Shown here one piece after another: positions 57,742-64,000 of a stretch of 64,000 bases of DNA (its first letter is position 1; each line of letters opens with the position of its first letter). The position numbers and the translations under genes are program-made. Origin of the DNA: DASYXT01 sp035934555 (GTDB taxonomy: Bacteria > Verrucomicrobiota > Verrucomicrobiia > Limisphaerales > UBA8199); NCBI GenBank assembly GCA_035934555.1, contig DASYXT010000118.1, forward strand, positions 1-64,000, given 5' to 3'. The notes under the pieces are model-generated. The model saw only the letters and a list, made by a program, of their open reading frames with translations, was not told where the DNA came from and did not search any database.

Positions 57742-58653
57742 TTAGCAGGACAAAATTCGGTCAAAGCGCTTGACCAGGTCTCGTAACCCTTCCGGTGTAT
57801 CGCCACCGGGTTGCTCGGTCATTGCCCAGCCTGAGTAACCGACGTCGTCGAGCGCCTTCATCACTGCCGGCCAATCATCATCGCCTTCCAATAGTGCCAC
57901 ATCAAAACCTTTCCATAACCCCTCGTTATCGCGCTTCTTACGACTGAATTCCTTGATGTGCAGTTTTTGAATGCGCTTGCCCAAAATGCGAATCCATTGT
58001 TCAGGCCAGCCGAAATTGACGATGTTGCCCACATCGAAGTGCCAGCCGATCCAGGGGCTGTTGAATTCATCGATGTAGCGCGCGGCTTCCAGCGGGCTGA
58101 GCAGGAAACCATTCCAGACGTTCTCGACGGCGATCTTCACACCCAGCTCGCCCGCCAGCGGCAATGCTTTGGCAATCTCCTCTTGCGAGCGCTTATACGC
58201 GTCAGCGTAGCTCACCTCTTTGTTCACGATCGCCGGGACCAGCAGCACTGAGGTGGCGCCATAGGCCTTGGCATCTTGCAACGTGTGCCGGAGCGCCTCG
58301 AGCCCTTCGGCACGCACTTTTGGGTCCGGATGCGACAGCGGCTTCCCCCAGTGGTGCACGCCGCACACACTGGGAATCACCAAGCCCGTCTCATCGCGCG
58401 CCTTGAGCACCTCAGCGCGGTCCATGTGGCTGTCCATTTCCGCGCCCTCATACCCGGCGGTCTTGGCCGCCTGCATCTTCTCGAGCACCGACCCCTTTAC
58501 ACCAAGGGTGCCCCACATGATGGCCTTGTGGATCGGCCTGCGCGGCGCGGGGGCTGAGCCCGAACCCGTCTGGTCGGCTGCAAGTGCGCCTGGCGCCAGC
58601 ATCGCCAGTGCTCCCGCGCCGGCGCATTTTTCTATGAAGTCTCTTCGGTTCAT
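57742..58653 (-). CDS. Tat-exported sugar phosphate isomerase/epimerase-like protein
   Basis: A 303-residue protein of the xylose-isomerase-like TIM-barrel (AP endonuclease 2) superfamily. The N-terminus has a twin-arginine signal (NRRDFIEKCAGAGALAMLAPGALA). The barrel shows IWGTLGVKGSVLEKMQAAKTAGYEGAEMD, VLLVPAIVNK, IAVENVWNGFLLSP with the metal-binding Glu, WIGWHFDVGNIVNFG and a late ALLEGDDDW. Such exported isomerases are frequent in Planctomycetota/Verrucomicrobiota together with Gfo/Idh/MocA proteins; this one starts four bases after one. Confidence 0.85.
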   Translation of the reverse strand: MNRRDFIEKCAGAGALAMLAPGALAADQTGSGSAPAPRRPIHKAIMWGTLGVKGSVLEKMQAAKTAGYEGAEMDSHMDRAEVLKARDETGLVIPSVCGVHHWGKPLSHPDPKVRAEGLEALRHTLQDAKAYGATSVLLVPAIVNKEVSYADAYKRSQEEIAKALPLAGELGVKIAVENVWNGFLLSPLEAARYIDEFNSPWIGWHFDVGNIVNFGWPEQWIRILGKRIQKLHIKEFSRKKRDNEGLWKGFDVALLEGDDDWPAVMKALDDVGYSGWAMTEQPGGDTPEGLRDLVKRFDRILSC

Positions 58654-58656
58654 GGC

Positions 58657-59955
58657 TCACACCAGTTTCGTCACTCCTGGAATGGCCATCGGCGCGATCT
58701 CCAGTTTCATATTCCAATCAATCGGGTCCGGAACGAGTTTCTGCTGGGAATTCAGCGCTTCCTCCCAGCTAACCTCTTGGCCGGTGTAGGCGGCCATCCG
58801 GCCCATGAGGGCCATGAGCGTGCTTTGGGCCATCCAATGGCCGTCGTTGATCGGTTGGCCGGAGCGAATGCTGGCGAACAATTCGTTGTGCTCGACCTGG
58901 TACATATCGATCTTCGGCCCCTGATCGTGATAGCGCCAGGTGTTTTTGCCTTTGATATACGGCGCCATCCACCCCGACCGGCCGATGCCTTCGGCGCCCA
59001 TCAGGTAATCGGAATTATCCGTATAGGTATTGCCGATCTGGCGCTGGCCGAGGAACGCCCGCACATCGTTCGGGAATTCATAAGCCACGAACATATGATC
59101 GAAAATGTCGCCCTGATTGTTCGGCGTTTGCCGGCCACCCACGGCCACCGCTTTGAGCGGCGGCTGGTCCTTCAGCGCCCAGGCGACTTTGTCCACGCTG
59201 TGGCAGGCCTGTTCGAGATAACCATCGCCCGACAGCCAAACGAAATTATACCAATTATGCAATTGCCAGGGCAGGTCGCCCATCCCTTCCGGCCGTTCGC
59301 TCGCGGGCGGCATCGGCTTGACCGGCCCCGAGTAATAGGTCGCGTAAACGGCGCGTATCTCGCCGATGGCGCCGTCATGAATCCGCTTGTAAAACTCGCG
59401 TCGCGGAATGTCATAGCGCCAGCAAAAGCCCGCCACCAACGCCAGCTTTTTCTCTTTGGCGGCCTGGGCCGAGGCCATGACGGAGCGCACGCCGGGCGCA
59501 TCGGTAGCCATGGGTTTCTCGCAGAAAACGTGTTTACCGGCGTCGATGGCCGCTTTGAGGTGGGTCGGGCGGAACCCGGGCGGGGTCGTCAGCAGCACGA
59601 CATCGACCTTTTCGATCACTTTCTGATACGCGTCCAGGCCGATGAACGAAGTCTCCGGCGTGACCTTGATTTGTTCGGCATGGCTTGCCTGCAGGCTCTT
59701 GAGGCTGTTCTGCAACTGGTCTTCGAAAACATCGCCCATAGCGGCCAGCACGACATTTTTATCCGCGCTCAGTGCCTGGCTGGCGGCGCCGGTGCCGCGG
59801 CCGCCGCAGCCAATCAATCCGACCCGGAGCGTGTCCTGATTTTGTTGCGCCAAGAGGCCGCCGGGGAGAATCGCAGGTGCGGCCAGCGCGCCGCCGACCA
59901 GGACGGAGGTCTTCAGAAATTCACGGCGAGTAGGCAGATCGTTTGAAGTATTCAT
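58657..59955 (-). CDS. Tat-exported Gfo/Idh/MocA-family oxidoreductase
   Basis: A 432-residue NAD(P)-binding oxidoreductase from ATG 59955 (MNTSNDLPTRREFLKTS); the upstream open frame is not protein-like. The twin-arginine signal covers residues ~9-36. The Rossmann fold has LRVGLIGCGGRGTGAASQAL, VDVVLLTTPPGFRPTHLKAAI and the EKPMA motif with its lysine, then the substrate domain with WYNFVWLSGDGYLEQACHSVDK. These enzymes oxidise sugars or inositols at a hydroxyl, sometimes to 3-keto sugars. It is co-transcribed with the downstream isomerase-like gene. Confidence 0.9.
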   Translation of the reverse strand: MNTSNDLPTRREFLKTSVLVGGALAAPAILPGGLLAQQNQDTLRVGLIGCGGRGTGAASQALSADKNVVLAAMGDVFEDQLQNSLKSLQASHAEQIKVTPETSFIGLDAYQKVIEKVDVVLLTTPPGFRPTHLKAAIDAGKHVFCEKPMATDAPGVRSVMASAQAAKEKKLALVAGFCWRYDIPRREFYKRIHDGAIGEIRAVYATYYSGPVKPMPPASERPEGMGDLPWQLHNWYNFVWLSGDGYLEQACHSVDKVAWALKDQPPLKAVAVGGRQTPNNQGDIFDHMFVAYEFPNDVRAFLGQRQIGNTYTDNSDYLMGAEGIGRSGWMAPYIKGKNTWRYHDQGPKIDMYQVEHNELFASIRSGQPINDGHWMAQSTLMALMGRMAAYTGQEVSWEEALNSQQKLVPDPIDWNMKLEIAPMAIPGVTKLV

Positions 59956-60200
59956 AACTTGCGTCTGATAATGGTTCTGCGCGGCAGGACAGTAAATACA
60001 ATTCTCGGCACTACGTCTGCGACGCATCGGCGGCATCTGTGCGCGGTCTGGGGCTGCGGCACGGGGTTCGGTGGCGGGCCGTTGGCTCGCAGCACGGTTT
60101 TCGAGCTTCGGCTCATGGTGGAAGCAGATCAAAGCAGATCCAAACCAGATTTCCGCTGTTGCGTCTCGAGAGCAAACCTGTTAAATAAGGTTGTCACTGG

Positions 60201-60274
60201 GCGGGTGTGGTTCAGTGGTAGAATGCGGGCTTCCCAAGCCTGAGATGAGGGTTCGATTCCCTTCACCCGCTCCA
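60201..60274 (+). tRNA. tRNA-Gly (anticodon CCC)
   Basis: A 74-base cloverleaf including encoded CCA. Acceptor GCGGGTG pairs with CACCCGC, anticodon stem CGGGC/GCCTG, loop TTCCCAA with anticodon CCC, and T-loop TTCGATT. The discriminator is T. Directly downstream lies an accessory region (AbiE locus), making this a candidate integration site. Confidence 0.95.
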
Positions 60275-60325
60275 ACTTGTTACTTTCAAGCTACTTACAA
60301 TCACGGCATGAGACTTTGCTCGATA

Positions 60326-60387
60326 TTTACGATTTCGTTTGCATATTAAAGTGAAGTACGCTACAAATTGCAAACTAAATCGTGAAA
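60326..60387. promoter_or_regulatory. Long inverted repeat (probable AbiEi operator) around the abiE promoter and start
   Basis: Left arm TTTACGATTTCGTTTGCA (60326-60343) and right arm TGCAAACTAAATCGTGAAA (60369-60387) are inverse copies with about one mismatch and one extra base. Between them, TATTAA (60344-60349) could be a -10 element. The right arm covers the GTG start (60382) of the antitoxin gene. AbiEi proteins are known to repress their own operon through inverted repeats. Confidence 0.65.
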
Positions 60388-61197
60388 AAGCTCACGAAGA
60401 AACGGCGGCTCGATGGTGCCGCTGCCCGGTTCATCGAGAACCAGCTTGCCAGTGGTCGCGTCGCATTTTCATTAAATGCGCTTGTGAAAAAAACCGGCTT
60501 ATCCGCGATTGCTGCAAAGAACCAGTTGTTGCGCCTCGGTGAGCAGGTGACCAGAGTCACCCGTGTCCACCAGTTCTTCCTAATCGTCACGCCGGAGCAT
60601 CGAGCCATAGGGGCACCTCCGCCGGCGTGGTGGCTCGATGATTATTTCGAGTGGTTAGGGCATCCGTACTACGTGGGTGTACAATCAGGGGCAGAGATTT
60701 ATGGTTCGAGTTCCCAAGCACTCCAAGTTACGCAAGTTGTAACGGATGCTCCACGGCGAGAGATTCAGGTCGGCCGCATTCGAGTCCAGTTTTTCGTCAA
60801 GCGCCGCGTGGCCAGAACGCCGACTCGACCGTTGGCCAATGCGTTCGCACCGCTCCGCGTCAGCACTCCTGCGGCAACTGTATTTGATTTGATTCGCTAT
60901 GCAGCACGCCTGGGCGGATTCGAGCGCGCCATGGAAACACTCGCTCCTATAATTCCGCTCATACATGTTCCCGATCTTAAAGCTGTCCTGAAAGCTGAGG
61001 ACGAAGTGGCTATGGCTCAGCGACTGGGCTATATCCTCGATATCGCGGGGAAGTCAGAGCTGGCTGATGTCGTTGAGCGTTGGCTGCCCCCTCATCTGGA
61101 TTTAATGCCGCTCTCGAAGTCATCGCCAACAACTAAGGCCGCCCAGGTTGTCCAACGTTGGCGAATCCTCAACAATGCGCCGGAATTAGCAATATGA
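60382..61197 (+). CDS. Type IV toxin-antitoxin system antitoxin, AbiEi family
   Basis: A 271-residue protein from GTG 60382. The N-terminal ~75 residues are a winged-helix DNA-binding domain (FSLNALVKKTGLSAIAAKNQLLRLGEQVTRV). The middle carries WWLDDYFEWLGHPYYVGVQSGAEIYGSSSQALQ and then STPAATVFDLIRYAARLGGFERAMETL, the usual AbiEi C-terminal pattern. AbiEi counters the AbiEii nucleotidyltransferase and represses the operon. There is no obvious Shine-Dalgarno sequence, in keeping with a possibly short leader. Its TGA overlaps the toxin ATG (ATGA). Confidence 0.9.
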   Translation: MKKLTKKRRLDGAAARFIENQLASGRVAFSLNALVKKTGLSAIAAKNQLLRLGEQVTRVTRVHQFFLIVTPEHRAIGAPPPAWWLDDYFEWLGHPYYVGVQSGAEIYGSSSQALQVTQVVTDAPRREIQVGRIRVQFFVKRRVARTPTRPLANAFAPLRVSTPAATVFDLIRYAARLGGFERAMETLAPIIPLIHVPDLKAVLKAEDEVAMAQRLGYILDIAGKSELADVVERWLPPHLDLMPLSKSSPTTKAAQVVQRWRILNNAPELAI

Positions 61198-62040
61198 CGC
61201 CACTCACCCGTCGGGATGTTCTGGCCCACCAGACAGCGGTTCCTTGGCCAAGCCAACGTCAGGTCGAGCAGGATCTGATACTGTGCAGGGGCATGGCGGC
61301 AGTTTTCAACGATAGCTTCCTCAAGACCCAAGTTGCCATGCGCGGTGGCACGCTGCTGCACAAAGTGCATCTCGCGCCTCCAGCGCGCTATAGTGAGGAC
61401 ATCGATTTGGTGGTCTTCGGGAAACGCCCCGAAGATCATGTTCGTAAAGCCCTGACGCGCGTCTTACGCGAGGTATTGGGAAATCCAACGGCCTCGATTT
61501 GGGGTCATCAGCCTGGCCATTCGCAACACGGTTAAGCCGTCTCGAGTGCTGCGGCTAACTTATACTGTCCCTTCGGTGATCGAACAAGGCCTCGGTTTGG
61601 AAATCGTAGTGGAGGCAAACGTGAGCGAGCGAAAGCCGCATCGCTCGATTGTCGAAATACCGTTCGAGTTTTCGTTCCGTGATGCGCTGCTTCGAACGAC
61701 AATCAATGGCTATGACATTCACGAAATGCTGGGCACCAAGCTGCGGGCTTTGTTCCAGCGGAAGCGAGGGCGCGATTTGTTTGATCTTTATTGGGCGCTG
61801 ACCACGTCCAAACCATCGGTTGACCCGGCTGCGGTGATCGAGTCGTTCCAACACTATTTGCGGCAGGAAGGCAGTTCGGCTGTCCGGGCTGAGTTCACGA
61901 AGCTCCTCGAAGCTCGTATTGCCGACCGCGGGTTCTGTTCGGATATGCTTCCGTTGCTTCGCGCGGGGCTGGCTTATGATCCGTACGAGGCGGGTGATTT
62001 TGTGAAGAAGCGACTACTGAGCCTGCTTCCAGAGCGGTGA
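61194..62040 (+). pseudogene. AbiEii/AbiGii-family nucleotidyltransferase toxin, frameshifted
   Basis: Two adjacent frames together make one AbiEii protein. Frame 1 (61194-61535) starts MTPLTRRDVLAHQ and contains the nucleotidyltransferase core: MRGGTLLHK (Gly51-Gly52) and RYSEDIDL with Asp69 and Asp71, the GG...DxD signature. It then drifts out of frame around 61480-61500. Frame 2 picks up as FGVISLAIRNTVKPSRVLRL and runs through GTKLRALFQRKRGRDLFDLYWAL to 62040, the normal AbiEii C-terminus. One extra base (or two missing) at the junction explains this. It is either an inactivated toxin or a sequencing error. Confidence 0.8.
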
Positions 62041-62434
62041 TAGCTCATTGGTCAGCCAAGTCGTTTTCCCGTTCCAGGCAACAAGTCTCGAAGGAACGAC
62101 CGGTGCCGCAATCGGAAGCTCGTGCAGTCCGCCGGGGCGCGACTCGGCATTGGTCGGCCACCTGTGTCGTTTTCCGGGAAGCACGCTCGCCATCTCAAGG
62201 ATCAAAGACGCGAGTTCCGCCACTTGGTGGTCCTCCTGCTCGGTGAGCAACTCAAGGCGAGCAACATGTTTCGCCGAGATCATCGATTGATGCAGGAACC
62301 CATGTAACTCGTCGAACCGTTCGATGCGATCCGCTTTTCGCGCGGCAGTCTTTGCAGACGTGAATGCGCTGGCCACGCCCGCTGAATTGTTCGTTTGGGC
62401 GTGATCGGCCGCAGATTCGGCAATAATGTCCCAC
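62014..62434 (-). pseudogene. Zinc-ribbon (CxxC) uncharacterised protein, split by a frameshift
   Basis: From GTG 62434 the frame encodes GHYCRICGR, then HVCKDC, two CxxC pairs at residues 5/8 and 27/30, typical of a zinc ribbon. Right after the second pair the reading shifts by one base near 62340 (a four-A run), and the second frame continues ADRIERFDELHGFLHQSM, ARLELLTEQEDHQVAELASLILEMASV, to a stop at 62014. Joined, the two give a ~140-residue protein resembling, as I recall, a small uncharacterised family. Third gene of the leftward cluster; its 3' end overlaps the toxin gene by 27 bases. Confidence 0.6.
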
Positions 62435-62448
62435 GCTCTCCGGGAATG

Positions 62449-63123
62449 CTACTCTCCTTTGATCCCTGCGAGGGCCTTGCGTTGGTCCGCGGTTCCGGTT
62501 CGGCGCGCAATGGCCAACATCTTGTCACGGCCGTAGGAGTAGTGCCGAGAAAGCAGGGTTGTGACCCGCTCGGCGTAATCCTGCGGCTGCGCAGTAGCCG
62601 AGAGTATCTTAAACCACACTGGCAAGACTTTGATCCAGTCCACCCCGACTTGCCAGGAACCGCCCTCGTCCGCGAAAAAAATGACATCGTCTCGGCATTC
62701 ATCGATGCGGTCCAACAGACCAAACAGGATGTCCATGGCCGCGCGCACCTCCGCCGGATCGCTTCCTCTTGCACTGATCATGCAGCAATCGAGAAGCCGA
62801 AGGTACTCAGCAATCCACGCGCGCGTCCCAGGGGACTGTTGCCTGTAGTTCTTTGAATTGACCATGAATGACTGGTAATACTCGCCGGCCAGACTTGCCC
62901 TCTCAAACCGCTTCACACGTATGAGCAACCTCGGTCCCATCGCTGGCTCCACGTCCGGGCGCAGTTGGTTCGCATCGAAGTACTTCCTGGCAAGCTTTTC
63001 GAGCTTGGCCGGAGGCAACAGTTCGATGGCGTCGTCCAACATGTAAAAGACGTACTCGTTTCCGAGCTTGCGAACCGCCGCGTAGAGCTTATCACGGTCA
63101 ATTTGGAGGGGCTTCCGTTTCAT
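62449..63123 (-). CDS. Uncharacterised protein in the accessory cluster
   Basis: A 224-residue protein from ATG 63123, or 226 residues from GTG 63129. It is soluble and mostly helical. Noticeable stretches: LYAAVRKLGNEYVFYMLDDAI, LLPPAKLEKLARKYF, a central RVKRFERASLAGEYYQSF, AAMDILFGLLDRIDECRDDVIFFAD, and a C-terminal AERVTTLLSRHYSYG. I do not recognise a characterised family and see no catalytic signature. It abuts the partial gene upstream (the GTG form overlaps its TGA stop) and is followed 12 bases later by the split zinc-ribbon gene, so the three form one transcription unit. Confidence 0.75.
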   Translation of the reverse strand: MKRKPLQIDRDKLYAAVRKLGNEYVFYMLDDAIELLPPAKLEKLARKYFDANQLRPDVEPAMGPRLLIRVKRFERASLAGEYYQSFMVNSKNYRQQSPGTRAWIAEYLRLLDCCMISARGSDPAEVRAAMDILFGLLDRIDECRDDVIFFADEGGSWQVGVDWIKVLPVWFKILSATAQPQDYAERVTTLLSRHYSYGRDKMLAIARRTGTADQRKALAGIKGE

Positions 63124-63125
63124 CG

Positions 63126-64000
63126 TCACAACTTTTCGATCCGGCGCAACATGGCCGGGCGATTGGAGTACTGGACTCGGAACTCCCCGAGCTTCCGCTG
63201 GAAGCTGCCGCTGTCGCTGGCCTGGGCATAGGCGTCGCGCAGTTCCTGCAATTGGGTGGCCACCTGGTCGTAGACCGAGGCTATTTTCTGATCCATCAGC
63301 GCGCCGAGCCTCGACCAGATGCCATCGGCGCGCTGCAGGATTGAGGCAAGGCGCTGCTTACGTTGCTCTGCCTGGCGTTGTTGCTTGGCGGCTTCTGCTG
63401 CGGCCTCTTTCTTCAGCCGGCCTTCCCGAGCCTCGATAGTTTTGCCGGCGAAATCCGTGCACCTCATCGCTTGGCCGACCGGGATTTGCACGCGGGGATA
63501 CGTCAGCCGGTTCAGCTCGGCCATAACACCCGGGCCGCCACCCTCGGCCACCCGCGCCAGCAAGGCACGCATCTCGGACACGGGAAGTTTCTCAAGGACC
63601 GCGGCCATCGAGACGCGCTCCGACGTGCCGCCTCGAGATAGTCCGGCAGCAAGTGCCAGGGCATCCGGATTCACGGGAAAGTGCTCAATGAGTTTGGTCA
63701 ACGCGGGGCTTAGGTGATTAAGTCCGGTTGGAATCGGCGGCATGAGCACGGCGCCGTCCTTGGCGTCCTGCCACTCCTCCGGATTGAAATTGGCCAGCCA
63801 TCCCAAAAACAGGGCCCGGTAGTCGCCGCGCATCAACTCCTCGCGGATCCCCATGAGTTGATCAATGAGGCCCTCGCCTCCTGTGTCCCACCAACCGCCT
63901 TCTTCATTGCGTTCCCACCAAACGATATGCCGGTTGCCGATTTCCTTAATCGTCAACGTGTCTTCATACCGTTCACCTCCCCGTAAGTATGGCTGGAGTG
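63126..64000 (-). CDS. Uncharacterised protein, partial (N-terminus beyond the window)
   Basis: At least 291 residues; the frame is open to the right edge (reading LQPYLRGGERYEDTLTIKEI at the edge), and the TTG at 63956 is only an internal codon, so the true start lies outside. Segments include WWDTGGEGLIDQLMGIREELMRGDYRALFLGWLA and a C-terminal helical, charged region (EAAAEAAKQQRQAEQRKQR) ending SNRPAMLRRIEKL. It resembles an uncharacterised family I recall, with EGWL and RGDHR-LYLGWL signatures, but I cannot name a function. First visible gene of the leftward cluster. Confidence 0.75.
   Translation of the reverse strand, partial: LQPYLRGGERYEDTLTIKEIGNRHIVWWERNEEGGWWDTGGEGLIDQLMGIREELMRGDYRALFLGWLANFNPEEWQDAKDGAVLMPPIPTGLNHLSPALTKLIEHFPVNPDALALAAGLSRGGTSERVSMAAVLEKLPVSEMRALLARVAEGGGPGVMAELNRLTYPRVQIPVGQAMRCTDFAGKTIEAREGRLKKEAAAEAAKQQRQAEQRKQRLASILQRADGIWSRLGALMDQKIASVYDQVATQLQELRDAYAQASDSGSFQRKLGEFRVQYSNRPAMLRRIEKL

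Noticed and set aside
58777..59946. A 389-codon open frame opposite the Gfo/Idh/MocA gene
   Set aside because: Antisense shadow of a well-supported gene; no recognisable motif.

Overview
This is a GC-rich bacterial chromosome segment, most likely from a Verrucomicrobiota lineage of the Pedosphaera/Limisphaerales kind. That placement is inference from gene content: a prepilin-leader protein with a C-terminal DG signature, a PEP-CTERM protein, DUF1080 and Tat-exported Gfo/Idh/MocA proteins, a DUF5107-TPR protein, many secreted proteins with a common C-terminal module, and numerous short palindromic intergenic repeats. No 16S rRNA is present to settle it.

Layout. 1-7.8 kb: a small XRE regulator, a secreted TPR protein, a prepilin-like protein, an anchored hypothetical, an orphan OppF/DppF-type ATPase, a large YfhO-like membrane protein carrying what looks like an inserted polysaccharide-export domain, and a PEP-CTERM protein. 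8-22.7 kb: two secreted carbohydrate-related proteins, a HIBADH-family dehydrogenase, NAD-dependent ligase (ligA), a coupled pair ending in a formylglycine-generating-enzyme-like protein, an LTXXQ protein, Ku with a PRC-barrel protein, a PfkB sugar kinase, a GT2 glycosyltransferase, fabI and a small glycogen-binding-like protein. 22.8-25.1 kb: rimO behind two small paralogous-looking membrane proteins. 25.2-36.2 kb: a carbohydrate-use block (DUF5107-TPR, sugar MFS porter, GH2 with F5/8C domain, GH44 with an N-terminal carbohydrate-binding-like domain). 36.2-43.8 kb: DUF1232-like, esterase-like and DUF1080 proteins, rplI, an SPFH/Arc-type pair with a good promoter, a large secreted protein and a Xer recombinase. 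43.9-57.7 kb: mostly core metabolism (NCS1 permease, Nudix, ugd, YfgM-like, trpE, hisI, hisF, an anion transporter, miaB, BrkB/YihY, ald). 57.7-60.0 kb: a Tat-exported isomerase-like/oxidoreductase pair.

60.2-64 kb: a tRNA-Gly(CCC) followed by an accessory region holding an AbiE toxin-antitoxin locus (toxin frameshifted) with a striking inverted repeat around the antitoxin start, and an opposing three-gene operon of uncharacterised proteins, one with a CxxC zinc-ribbon that is also split by a one-base frameshift.

Four observations stand out: (1) the export-domain insertion inside the YfhO-like protein; (2) a ~105-bp palindromic doublet repeat that is read in the same frame in two unrelated proteins and supplies the stop codon of trpE; (3) an A-rich dispersed repeat that appears to form the signal-peptide n-region of the GH2 enzyme; (4) the AbiE/zinc-ribbon accessory region beside the tRNA. 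The genes otherwise suggest a free-living heterotroph that degrades plant or algal polysaccharides, makes UDP-glucuronate and tryptophan/histidine itself, and may process 3-keto-glycosides.
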